Assembly: GCF_024171695.1 (NCBI RefSeq)
Contig: NZ_JAMTCF010000005.1
Span: 372,001-436,000, forward strand
Direction of reading: 5' to 3'
Length of the DNA stretch: 64,000 nucleotides
Origin: Actinosynnema pretiosum
GTDB lineage: Bacteria; Actinomycetota; Actinomycetes; Mycobacteriales; Pseudonocardiaceae
Part shown: one piece after another, positions 16,521 to 26,900 of the stretch
How the letters are laid out: each line of letters opens with the position of its first letter
Position numbering within the stretch: position 1 is the stretch's first letter
The notes under the pieces: generated by a model
The model's input: only the letters and a program-made list of their open reading frames with translations
Databases searched by the model: none
What the model was told of the DNA's origin: nothing
Program-made: the position numbers and the translations under genes

Positions 16521-17690
16521 ATGCGCTCCGTAGCAGTTGTTCTCGGTACCCGTCCCGAAGTCATCAAGTGCGCGCCCGTGATCCACGCCCTGCGCGCCGA
16601 CCCCCGCTTCGCGCCGGTGGTGCTGTCCACCGGCCAGCACCGGCAGATGCTCGACGAGACCCTGGCGGCGTTCGGCATCCGCCCGGACGTCGACCTGGGC
16701 GTCATGGCGCCCGCGCAGACCCTGTCCCAGGTGACCCACCGCGCCCTCGACGGCCTCTCCGAGCACCTGGCGCGCCACCGCGTCGAGGCGGTCCTGGTGC
16801 ACGGCGACACCGCCACCACCCTGGCGGGCGCGCTCGCCGCGTTCCACAACCGCATCCCCGTCGTGCACGTCGAGGCGGGCCTGCGCAGCGGGGACCTGCG
16901 CTCCCCGTTCCCCGAGGAGGCCAACCGCAGGCTCGTCGCCCAGCTCGCCGACCTGCACCTGGCCCCCACCCCCGGCAACAGCGCCAACCTGATCCGCGAG
17001 GGGATGCGCGAGTCCAGCGTCGTGGTCACCGGCAACACCGTGGTCGACGCGCTGCGCTGGGCGGGGTCGCAGCGCCCGGCGGGCACCGTCCCCGAGCTGG
17101 CCGACCTCGGCCGCGACCAGCGCCGGATCGTCGTGGCCAGCGCGCACCGCCGCGAGTCCTGGCGGATGCTGCCGCAGATCGGCCAGGCGCTGCGCGAGCT
17201 GGCCCGGCGCCCGGACGTGCGGATCGTCGTCCCCCTGCACCGCAACCCGGTGGTCCGCGAGGCCCTGCTGCCGCTCATCGGCGGCGTCCCCGGCGTCACC
17301 GTGGTCGACCCGCTGCCGTACCTGGAGTTCTGCGGGCTGATGTGGCGCAGCGACCTGATCCTGTCCGACAGCAGCGGCGCCGAGGAGGAGGGCCCCGCGC
17401 TGGGCAAGCCGACCCTGGTGCTGCGCGACCTCACCGAGCGGCCGGAGTCGATCGCCTCGGGGGCCGCCAAGCTGGTCGGCCGCACCCGCGACAAGATCGT
17501 CCACCACGTCACCGCGCTGCTCGACGACCCGGTCGAGCACGCGCGGATGGCGGGCGCGGTCAACCCCTACGGCGACGGCCTGGCCACGGGCCGCGTGGTG
17601 GGCGCGCTGGCCCACCACTTCGGCGACGGCCCGGCCGTGCTGCCCTTCGTGCCCGGCCACCTCGCCGCGCCCGAGGTGGTGGCGGCGTGA
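16521..17690 (+). CDS. UDP-N-acetylglucosamine 2-epimerase (WecB-like)
   Basis: A 389-residue non-hydrolysing-type epimerase that interconverts UDP-GlcNAc and UDP-ManNAc through a 2-acetamidoglucal intermediate. The family motifs are all visible: GTRPEVIKCAPVI, TGQHRQML, VHGDTATTLAGALAAF, VVHVEAGLRSGD, FPEEANRRL, SAHRRES and LGKPTLVLRDLTERPE. The four catalytic positions (Asp in HGD, Glu in VEAGLR, Glu in PEEANR, His in AHRRES) are kept. The UDP-binding loop reads DSSGAEEEGP instead of the usual DSGGIQEEAP, which could change the substrate. ATG 16521 follows AAAGGGAC. It is the first gene of a four-gene operon and overlaps the next gene as GTGA. Confidence 0.88.
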   Translation: MRSVAVVLGTRPEVIKCAPVIHALRADPRFAPVVLSTGQHRQMLDETLAAFGIRPDVDLGVMAPAQTLSQVTHRALDGLSEHLARHRVEAVLVHGDTATTLAGALAAFHNRIPVVHVEAGLRSGDLRSPFPEEANRRLVAQLADLHLAPTPGNSANLIREGMRESSVVVTGNTVVDALRWAGSQRPAGTVPELADLGRDQRRIVVASAHRRESWRMLPQIGQALRELARRPDVRIVVPLHRNPVVREALLPLIGGVPGVTVVDPLPYLEFCGLMWRSDLILSDSSGAEEEGPALGKPTLVLRDLTERPESIASGAAKLVGRTRDKIVHHVTALLDDPVEHARMAGAVNPYGDGLATGRVVGALAHHFGDGPAVLPFVPGHLAAPEVVAA

Positions 17691-18400
17691 GCGCGCCCAC
17701 CGCGCCTGCGACGCGGGTCGTGCTCGCCGACGGGTTCGCCGAGGCGCTCGTCACCGCCGCGCCCGAGCCGCTGCCCGTGCCCGGCCGCGCGGTCGTGCTC
17801 AACCTCGCCCCCACCCCCGCCCTGCTCGGCGGCGACCCGCCCCGGCCGCTGCCGCCGCTGTCGTCCACCACCCTGGTCGACGGCGTCGTCGAGCGGGCCG
17901 GGCTGGTCGCCGTGCTGCGCGTCGCCGACGACGTCACCGGCCTCACCGGGGCCCCCGGCTGGCGCCACTTCGCCGACCTGCTGCCCGCCCACCCCCGCGA
18001 GGTCGCCCTGCACCGGGGGCCGCGCACGCGGGTCGGGCGGGTCGAGCTCGACGCGGGCGAGCTGCTCGGCCAGGAGCGGCCGGACGGGCTGGGCGCGTTC
18101 GACGTGTGGCTGAACCTGTGGTTCGCCCCGGCGGGCACCGACTGCGGGCTGCACGACCGGCACGACTTCATCGAGGTCCACACCCAGCTGCACGGCCTCG
18201 GCCGGATGCAGAAGTTCCACGCCGACGACCGCGCCTCCCTGCACGAGGAGCAGCTCATGGCGCCCGGCCACACCCCGCCGGTCCCGTTCTGCCGCACCAG
18301 GTCCGACGGCGGCTTCCACTACCCCTGGCACCAGTACCGCGCCGACACCGACTGCGCCTGGCTCGCCGTCGAGTACCACCGGACAGGAGGACGAGGATGA
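17687..18400 (+). CDS. Cupin-like protein, possible isomerase half of an AUDH-like system
   Basis: A 237-residue soluble protein. Its C-terminal half has a cupin-like metal motif (CGLHDRHDFIEVHTQLHGLG, with His-x2-His...Glu-x-His) followed by RTRSDGGFHYPWHQYRADTD. This layout resembles, from memory, the second cupin domain of fungal aldos-2-ulose dehydratase/isomerase (AUDH), where a His/Glu metal site isomerises the dehydrated sugar to ascopyrone-type enolones. The N-terminal half is beta-rich with no motif. GTG 17687 overlaps the epimerase stop; the next gene, a propeller resembling the other AUDH half, overlaps by ATGA. Function is inferred, not proven. Confidence 0.6.
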   Translation: MSAPTAPATRVVLADGFAEALVTAAPEPLPVPGRAVVLNLAPTPALLGGDPPRPLPPLSSTTLVDGVVERAGLVAVLRVADDVTGLTGAPGWRHFADLLPAHPREVALHRGPRTRVGRVELDAGELLGQERPDGLGAFDVWLNLWFAPAGTDCGLHDRHDFIEVHTQLHGLGRMQKFHADDRASLHEEQLMAPGHTPPVPFCRTRSDGGFHYPWHQYRADTDCAWLAVEYHRTGGRG

Positions 18401-19617
18401 TCACCCCACCCCGGTTCAGCACCGAGGTCGTCGCGGAGCAGCTGCGCGACGGCTACTGGCTCGAAGCCGCCGACGTCGACGGGGACGGCGCGCCCGACCT
18501 GGTCGGCCACGGCCTGCGGCTCGGCGAGGTCTACTGGTACCAGCAGCGCGAGGGCTGGCCGCGCAAGCTCGCCGCCGACGGCTTCCGGATGCCGGTGGGC
18601 GGCGACTTCGCCGACATCACCGGCAACGGCCTGCCGGACGTCGTGGTCTGCCACGAGCTGTACGGCCCCATCGGCACGATCGTCGACCCCGACCCCGAGG
18701 GCGGCAAGATCGACTGGATCGAGAACCCCGGCGCCGCCGACAAGACCGACGCCCGCTGGGAGCGGCACTACATCGGCCGCGCCACCGGGATGCACCGGCT
18801 GCGCGTGGGCCACTTCACCCAGACCGAGCGGCTGGAGGTCGTCGGCGTCCCGATCGTCGCCACCGCCGACGTGCACGCCGTGCTGCCGCTGGTGATGTTC
18901 ACCCAGCCCGACGACGTGCGCACCGCCGCCGAGTGGCCGATGACGGTGATCGACGACCACTCGTTCCGGATGATCCACGGCGCGGAGAAGAAGAAGGGCC
19001 TGGTGCCCGGCTCCGACCTGGACTCGCTGCTGCTGGCCTCCGACGAGGGCTGCACCTGGCTGCGCTACGACCCCGAGCGCGGCTGCTGGCTCACCGAGCT
19101 GGTCGGGACCGGCGAGCTGACCCAGTTCCGGCGCACCGGCTTCAAGGGCAGCGGCGACCTGGACGCGGGCGGCCTCGGCGGCGATCCGATGGCGTACGTG
19201 GCGGCGCTGGAACCGTTCCACGGCAACACGGTCGCCGTCTACACCAAGGACGGCGACGGCGGCTGGCAGCGGCGCCTGTTCGACGTCTTCGGCGACCCCA
19301 ACGAGAACGACGAGGGCCCCGGCCACCAGGTCGTGTGCGCGGACTTCGACGGGGACGGCGACGACGAGTTCCTGGTGGCGCTGCGCGGGCCCTGGCCGTG
19401 GCAGGGGGTCATGTACTACAAGGCGATCGACGCCGCGCGCGGCATCTGGACGAAGTGGCGGGTGGCCGACGAGTCCGTGGCCCGCATCGCCGCGGCCGAC
19501 TTCAACGGCGACGGGCGGATCGACTTCGCCACCATCGCCTACTCCGTGCAGAACTACTACGTCGCCGAGGACGCGAAGATCGTGCTGCACCGCAACGAGA
19601 TCCCCAGGCCGTCATGA
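18397..19617 (+). CDS. FG-GAP/VCBS beta-propeller protein, AUDH dehydratase-like
   Basis: A 406-residue protein without signal peptide, unlike most VCBS proteins, so it acts in the cytoplasm. Propeller blades carry Ca-binding loops DVDGDGAPDLVG, DITGNGLPDVVV, DFDGDGDDEFLV and DFNGDGRIDFAT. Blade segments DGYWLEAADV, IDWIENPG, GMHRLRVGHFTQTERLEVV, FHGNTVAVYTK and HQVVCADFDGDG closely resemble the seven-bladed propeller of Phanerochaete aldos-2-ulose dehydratase as remembered. That enzyme dehydrates 1,5-anhydrofructose or glucosone at a metal site in the propeller. Conserved His residues (GHFTQTER, FHGNT, GHQVV) are candidate ligands. ATG 18397 follows GGAGGACGAGG and overlaps the cupin gene. 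An alternative is a non-catalytic carbohydrate-binding propeller. Confidence 0.68.
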   Translation: MITPPRFSTEVVAEQLRDGYWLEAADVDGDGAPDLVGHGLRLGEVYWYQQREGWPRKLAADGFRMPVGGDFADITGNGLPDVVVCHELYGPIGTIVDPDPEGGKIDWIENPGAADKTDARWERHYIGRATGMHRLRVGHFTQTERLEVVGVPIVATADVHAVLPLVMFTQPDDVRTAAEWPMTVIDDHSFRMIHGAEKKKGLVPGSDLDSLLLASDEGCTWLRYDPERGCWLTELVGTGELTQFRRTGFKGSGDLDAGGLGGDPMAYVAALEPFHGNTVAVYTKDGDGGWQRRLFDVFGDPNENDEGPGHQVVCADFDGDGDDEFLVALRGPWPWQGVMYYKAIDAARGIWTKWRVADESVARIAAADFNGDGRIDFATIAYSVQNYYVAEDAKIVLHRNEIPRPS

Positions 19618-20816
19618 CGAACCCGACCCCGACCCCGACTCCGGCCCCGACCGCGTCCCCGAACCCCGCCGCGCGCAGGGCCGCGCTGCCCTCGTTGACC
19701 GGACTGCGGTTCCTGGCCGCGCTGCTGGTCTTCTGCTTCCACGCCACCCTGTTCGACTCGCCGATCCCGCCCAACGACCCGATCAACCCGTTCGCGGACG
19801 AGGCGCTGGCGCGCGGGCTGGAGCAGCTGTTCAGCAAGGCGGGCTACCTGGGGGTGTCGTTCTTCTTCGTGCTCAGCGGTTTCGTGCTCACCTGGTCGTC
19901 GGTCGAGGGCGAGCCGATGCGGGCCTTCTGGCGCCGCAGGGTGCTGAAGATCTTCCCCAACCACGTGGTCGTGTTCGCGGCGGCGATGCTGCTGTTCGCG
20001 GGCGCCACGACCCCGCTGTCCGGCTGGCTGCCCAACCTCCTGCTGCTGCACTCGTACTCGCCCGACCCGGCGGTGTACGTCAACGTGAACCCGCCCGCGT
20101 GGACGCTGTGCAGCGAACTGCTGTTCTACCTGCTGTTCCCGCTGATCGTCAAACCGGTTCGGCGCATCGCGGACGACCGGCTGTGGCTGTGGGCGGGCGG
20201 GACGGTGCTGGGCATGATCGCCGTCCAAGTGGTCAACCTGACCCTGGTGCCCGACGCGCCCAAGTCGCCGATCACGCCGATCTCCTCGGCGCAGTTCTGG
20301 TTCGGCTACGTCTTCCCCGTGCCGAGGCTGTTCGAGTTCGTGCTGGGGATGCTGCTGGCCACGGCGGTGATCCGGGGCGTCGCCCCGAGGATCAGCCCGC
20401 TCGTCGCCGCGCTGTCGGTGCCGGTCGGCTACGCGGCGGCGCTGGCGCTGCCGTTCGTGTTCGGCTTCGCGGTGGCGACGATCGTCCCGGTGTCGCTGGT
20501 GATCCTGGCCTGGGCGGGCGCCGACGTCGCGGGTCGGCCGAGCGGTCTGCGCGGCCGGGTCGCGGTGTGGTTGGGGGAGGTCTCGTTCGGCTTCTACCTG
20601 TGCCAGGGCGTGGTGGTCTTCTACGGCCGGACCCTGCTGCCACCGGGTCCGTTCGGCCCGGTGGCCGCGATCGGCGTGGTGCTGGCGCTGTTCGCGGGCG
20701 CGCTCCTGGTCGGCTGGGCGCTGTTCGCGCTCGTGGAGCGCCCGGTGATGCGCAGGTGGGCCAGACCGCGCGCCCGCAGGCCCGCGCGGGTGAACCCGGT
20801 TCCCAGCGCGGTGTGA
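19614..20816 (+). CDS. Acyltransferase family 3 membrane protein
   Basis: A 400-residue integral membrane O-acyltransferase with about ten hydrophobic segments. The family signature is at the N-terminus: LPSLTGLRFLAALLVFCFHATLF, with the conserved Arg and His. Further family segments are GYLGVSFFFVLSGFVLTWS, FWRRRVLKIFPNHVV and NPPAWTLCSELLFYLLFPL. It would transfer an acetyl or other acyl group to a sugar or lipid-linked glycan across the membrane. The first 25 residues are a Pro/Thr-rich cytoplasmic tail with a PTPTPTPAP run. ATG 19614 overlaps the propeller gene as ATGA, so it is the last gene of the sugar operon. Confidence 0.88.
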   Translation: MTNPTPTPTPAPTASPNPAARRAALPSLTGLRFLAALLVFCFHATLFDSPIPPNDPINPFADEALARGLEQLFSKAGYLGVSFFFVLSGFVLTWSSVEGEPMRAFWRRRVLKIFPNHVVVFAAAMLLFAGATTPLSGWLPNLLLLHSYSPDPAVYVNVNPPAWTLCSELLFYLLFPLIVKPVRRIADDRLWLWAGGTVLGMIAVQVVNLTLVPDAPKSPITPISSAQFWFGYVFPVPRLFEFVLGMLLATAVIRGVAPRISPLVAALSVPVGYAAALALPFVFGFAVATIVPVSLVILAWAGADVAGRPSGLRGRVAVWLGEVSFGFYLCQGVVVFYGRTLLPPGPFGPVAAIGVVLALFAGALLVGWALFALVERPVMRRWARPRARRPARVNPVPSAV

Positions 20817-20819
20817 GCG

Positions 20820-20851
20820 ACCGGGTGGGGCAGGGCCCTGCCCCACCCGGT
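20820..20851. terminator. 32-bp perfect palindrome terminator
   Basis: A perfect 32-bp inverted repeat, arms of 16 bp beginning ACCGGGTGGGGC, starts 4 bp after the acyltransferase stop. It lies between convergent genes and is likely a bidirectional terminator without U tract. Confidence 0.7.
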
Positions 20852-20875
20852 CGGCGGTGCGGCCTCCGGGCCGCG

Positions 20876-20904
20876 AGCCCCGGCGGTCCGGAGCCGCCGG
20901 GGCT
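20876..20904. terminator. Second hairpin between convergent genes
   Basis: An 11-bp perfect stem AGCCCCGGCGG/CCGCCGGGGCT with a 7-nt loop follows the first palindrome, giving two tandem hairpins in the 149-bp gap. Confidence 0.55.
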
Positions 20905-20965
20905 GTGCGCTGCCGAGGTCCTGCGCTGCCAAGGCTTCGCGCGCTCCCGCCGCGCTCCCGCCGCA

Positions 20966-21700
20966 CTACCTGGCCGGGCGGGCCACCTCGACCACCTCCG
21001 CCTCCGGCAGGTCCGCGCCGAGGCGCAGCCGCTCCAGGAAGCGCACCACCAGCGCGGCGGCCGTGCGGTGGGTCTGGTTGTTCAGGGCGTCGTGCGCGGT
21101 CCCCGCGATGCCGACCAGCTCGCCGTCCGGCAGGCGGGAGAACCAGGCGCGCGAGGCGTCCGGCGCGGTCAGCGGGTCGTCCGCGCCGCGCAGGCCCAGC
21201 ACCGGCGCCACGACGTCCTCCGGCGCGGCGCGCTCGACCCAGTCGGCGGGCGGCTCGGCGCCCAGCAGGCCGCGCCGCACCGCCGACTCGTCGGAGATCC
21301 GGGCCCGGTGCGCCGGGCAGGTGGTGCGGGCGTCCAGCTCGGCCTCCCAGTCGGCGGGCGCGGCGCCCGCCCGCCCGGTCGGCAGCCCGGCCAGCACCGC
21401 GCCGTCCGCCGCCACCGCGCCCTCGGCCAGCAGCACCGCCGCGAACAGCGCGCCGGTGTCCGAGCCGAGCAGCACGTGCGGCCTCGGCGCGTCCGCCTCG
21501 TCGGCCAGCAGCGACTTTACCTCCGCCGCCACCCCGGCCGGGTCGAGCGCCGGGTCGGAGGTGATCCGCACGCGGTAGGCGTCCGAGGCCAGGCGCAGCC
21601 CGAGCCGCTCGTACACGGCGGCGCTCTCCCCCCGACCCGGCAGCACCACGACGGTGCCGCGCGGGCCCAGGTGGGCGGGGTTGTCGTACGAGGTGGTCAT
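20966..21700 (-). CDS. Alpha/beta hydrolase-fold protein with Asp at the nucleophile elbow
   Basis: A 244-residue soluble alpha/beta hydrolase. The fold is seen in GTVVVLPGRGESAAVYERLG, VLLGSDTGALFAAVLLAEG, APVLGLRGADDPLTAPD and GIAGTAHDALNNQTHR. The nucleophile elbow reads G-S-D-T-G, placing Asp where Ser is usual, as in haloalkane dehalogenases and epoxide hydrolases; the candidate acid (GADDPL) and His (TAHDAL) are present. It may hydrolyse a C-halogen or epoxide bond, or be non-hydrolytic. ATG 21700; it is the third gene of the operon from 23888, 29 bp after the FAD oxidase gene. Confidence 0.75.
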   Translation of the reverse strand: MTTSYDNPAHLGPRGTVVVLPGRGESAAVYERLGLRLASDAYRVRITSDPALDPAGVAAEVKSLLADEADAPRPHVLLGSDTGALFAAVLLAEGAVAADGAVLAGLPTGRAGAAPADWEAELDARTTCPAHRARISDESAVRRGLLGAEPPADWVERAAPEDVVAPVLGLRGADDPLTAPDASRAWFSRLPDGELVGIAGTAHDALNNQTHRTAAALVVRFLERLRLGADLPEAEVVEVARPAR

Positions 21701-21729
21701 GCTCGGCCTCCGCAGGTCGTGTGGCGCCA

Positions 21730-23069
<1,340 letters not shown>

Positions 23070-23073
<4 letters not shown>

Positions 23074-23888
23074 GGCCCGACCTCGATCGGCCGGTCCGGG
23101 TCGGACGACCACTGGGACCACGAGCCGGGGTACAGCGCGGCGTCGATCCCCGCGATCGCAAGCGCCGCAACGGTGTGCGCGGCGGTGATGCCCGACCCGC
23201 AGTACACCGCGACCGGCGTCCCCGGCGCCACACCGAGCCCCGCGAACCGCCGCGCCAACTCCTCGGCGGGAAGGAAAGTCCCGTCCGCAGCGAGGTTCTC
23301 CCCGGTGGGCGCGCTCACCGCGCCGGGGACGTGCCCCGCCCGAGGATCGACCGGCTCGACCTCACCCCGGTACCGCTCACCGGCGCGCGCGTCCAGCAGC
23401 ACCCCGCGCGCGGGCCAGGTGGCGGCCTCGTCCGCGCCGATCCGCGCCAACCGGTTTTCGGAGACCACCACGTCCCCAGGCGCGGGCACGACGTCCCCGC
23501 CCTCCACCGGGAACCCGGCGGCGACCCAGGCCCCGAGCCCCCCGTCGAGCAGCCGCACGTCCACCCCGGCGTCGCGCAGCACCCACCACGCGCGGGCGGC
23601 GGCGAGGTTGCCGGAGTCGTCGTACACGACGACCGGTTCGCCGCCCGTGATCCCCCACCCGCGCAAGGCTTCCTGCAGCGCGCCCGGACCGGGCAGCGGG
23701 TGCCGCCCGTCCCCGGCCGCGCGCGGAGCGGCCAGGTGCGCTTCGAGGTCGACGTGGACGGCGCCGGGCAGGTGCCCGGCGAGGTAGGCGGGCCGCCCGT
23801 CCGGCGCCCCGAGCGCCCACCGGACGTCGAGCACCCGGAACCCGGAGAACCGCTCGTGCAGCTCGGTCGCGGAGATGGTGACTGTCAC
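23070..23888 (-). CDS. Two-domain sulfurtransferase (rhodanese)
   Basis: A 272-residue thiosulfate or 3-mercaptopyruvate sulfurtransferase. The N-terminal inactive rhodanese domain holds RVLDVRWALG and GHLPGAVHVDLEAHL; YDDSGNLAAARAWWVLRDAG marks the linker side. The C-terminal domain holds VLLDARAGERYRGEVEPVDPRAGHVPGA (quoted in outline) and the catalytic loop YCGSGITAAH with Cys230. It transfers sulfane sulfur to a thiophilic acceptor such as cyanide or a thiol. GTG 23888 is the start; it opens a three-gene operon with the FAD oxidase and the hydrolase. Confidence 0.92.
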
Positions 23889-23936
23889 GCCCCGGATGCT
23901 AAGCGCGCCAAGGCATCGAGCACCGCACGGAAATTC

Positions 23937-26900
23937 TTATGGGTACCGATGGGAAAGTCCGCCCGGTTCCACCGCGCCGGGGGAGCCGGTGGGCTCCGCG
24001 CGGGGCAGGCGGGCGGCCAGCACGTCGAAGTGCCGCTGCCTCGACCAGGCCGCGTGGTCGCCGATGACGTAGAGCCGCCGCTTCGCCCGGCTCACCGCGA
24101 CGTTCAGCAGGTTCGGCCTCCCGGCCGCCCACCGGCGCGCCCCGTGCTGCCCGGCGCCGGTGCCCAGCACGACCACCACGACGTCCGCCTGCTTGCCCTG
24201 CGAGGTGTGCACGGTGCCCGCGACCAGACCGGGGTGGCGCCGCGCCCGCTCCCGCAGCTTCCGCGCCACGTCCCGGAACGGGCTGACCACCAGCACCTCG
24301 GACATCGGGAACCCGTTCCGCGCCAGGGCGGCGAGGATTTTGTCCACCTGGCGGCCCTCCTCCGCCACCCAGTGGTTCTGCGCCTCCCCGCCCGCCACGT
24401 CGATCCACTTCGACGCGGGCAGGTAGCCGTTGGCCGCGTCGAAGGCCGAGCGGGCCGCCCGGCTGGTGCCGTCGATCATCAGCCCGCCGTAGGCGATCTC
24501 GTTGACGATCCCGAACATCGGCTGGTCGCAGCGCCGGTGCACGGTCAGCGGGACGCCCACCCACGTCGGGCCGTCGTCACCGGGCAGCGAGGTGCCCAGC
24601 CGGGTCAACCGGTCGGCCAGCCGCTGCACCGAGCCGCCGGTGACCGACCACTGCGGGTCGACGCCGAGCTCGTTGCGGATGGCCTGCTCGGTCCGGAAGG
24701 GCAGCGTGCTCACCGGTTCCAGCTGCAGCGGGTCGCCGACGACCACCGCGCGCCTGCTGCGCCACAGCGCGCCCACGGCGTTCTGCGGGGTCGCCTGGCC
24801 CGCCTCGTCCACCAGCAGCCAGCCCAGCGCCTCCCGGCCAAGGACGCCGAACAGCCGGGCGTACGAGGCGAACGTGGTCGACACGACCGGAACGACCAGG
24901 AACAGGTGCTGCCACGCGGCGAGCGCGGCCTCGGGCTCGACGTCGCGGGGAGCCTCCCCGCCGACCAGGTCCATCGTGGCTTGCAGGCTCTTGCGCACGT
25001 CGTCGGCGGCGTGCCGGAGGAAGGCCTTGTGCAGCGCCAGCGCCGCCAGGAACAGCGCGCTGCGCGCCGCGTTCCACTCGGCGTCCGTCCACAGCGCGAC
25101 CCGCTCCCGCCGGGCGCGCGCCTCCTCACCCGCCTCGGCCCAGCGCTCGTCCGGGTAGTGCGCGCCCAGCGCCCCCGCCGCGTCCGCGACCTGCCGGGCG
25201 CGCACGGCGACCCGGTTCCGCTGCGCGGTCAGGGCTTCGCGCAGGCGCGCGACGGCGCGCTCGGCGTCGGCCGCCTCGTGCTCGGCCGAGGCCAGCGCGC
25301 GGACGGCCGACTCCAGCGGCGGGTACGGCGGGGGAGCGGTGGCGACCGGCCGGGGCGAGCGCCGCAGCACCTCCAGCCGTCGCCAGGCGTCCTCGACCTC
25401 GGCGGCGGAGACCCCCGCCCAGCGCTGCCACTCCTGCCCCGCCCCGCCCAGGGTCCTCACCCGCTGCCAGATCCCCGGACGGGCCCGCTGGTGCTGCTCG
25501 AACCGCAGCAGGGCCGCGCTGTGCCGCTCGGTGGCGGCGAGCAGCTCGCGCTCCAGGTCCGCCCGCTGCTCCGCGGCCAACCGGGCGACTTCCCTGCCGT
25601 GCGCCAGCGCGATGTCCGCCGCGCGCCCGCGCTGCTCCCCCTCGTCGGCGCGGGCGCGGGTGAGCAGTTCGCGCGCTCGCGCCGATCGCCGCTCGGCCTC
25701 GGCGAGCTGCTCCTCGGCCAGCTCCGCAGCCGCCCGCGCCGGGGCCAGGTCCGCCCAGGCGCGGTGCGCCGACGTCCTGGCGGCGCGCAGGTCGGCCACC
25801 CGGTCCGCCACCCGCCGGAAGGCCGCGACCTCCTCCGCCCAGGTCCGCTCCGGGGGCTCCTGGGCGTAGCCCTTGAGCACCGGGAGCAGCCCGTGCCACG
25901 GGTTCTCCTCGCCCTCCTCGGGCTGGTGGTACCAGAACCTGTCGACGAACCTGCCCCGGTTCTTCTTGTTGCCGAGGCGACCCGCGACCAGCGCCCAGCC
26001 CTTCGGCGCCTCGTGCTCCCGCTCGCCCTCGTCGTCGGCCAGCAGCGCGGTGGCGATGCCGGGGAAGTAGTCGACCGCCTCGGCCCGCGCGTGCCACGAC
26101 TCGTCGATCGCGTCCGCGCCGGGGATCTCGTCGGTGACGTTCTGCACCGCCCCGTTGTTGGACGAGGCCAGCACCACCTCGAAACCGGTCAGCTCGGGCC
26201 GCAGCTGCCGCACCACCCTGGAGTAAGCCCCGGTCTTCCACCTGTGTGTCCCGGTGAAGGCCCGGTCCGGGCTGCGCAGCCCGGCGAGGGCCTCGGCGCG
26301 CCGGACCACCAGCGCGGCGACCAGGTCGCGCAGCATCGTGGTCTTCCCGGTGCCCGGCGGCCCGTTCACCCCGAGCACGCCCGCCTCCAGCTCCAGCGCC
26401 GTGCTCACCGCGAGCTGCTGGTTCAGCGCCAGCGGGTGCTCCGGAGCGCTCGGCCACCGCCCGGAGGGCACCAGCTCCGGCGCGGTGCCCGCCAGCGCTT
26501 CCAGGGGCCGCTCGCGGACGTCGACCCGGTGCTGCGGGGTGATCCGGTCGGCGGGGCTGAGGTAGGAGCGCAGCGCCTCGCCGAGGTCGCCCTCGGCGAC
26601 CCGCGCGGCGACGTGGTCGAGGTCGGCCATGATGAAGCTGTTGAGGAACTCGCTGTTCGCGGCGGACCTGGGCGAGACCGCGACGCTCCTGATCCGGATC
26701 TCGACCGCGTCCAGCACGCCGTCCGACCCCGTCGCGCCCACCGCCAGGTCGAGGCACTCGGTGAGGAGGTCGTGGTCCAGCACGCGCGGCAGCGGAACGG
26801 GACCGTTCCCGTCATGCGGGATCGCGACCAGCTCGGCCAGGTCGCTCGCGAACCCGGCCGAGGCGTCGTCGAACCCGGAGACCCAGTCCTGCCTGCTCCG

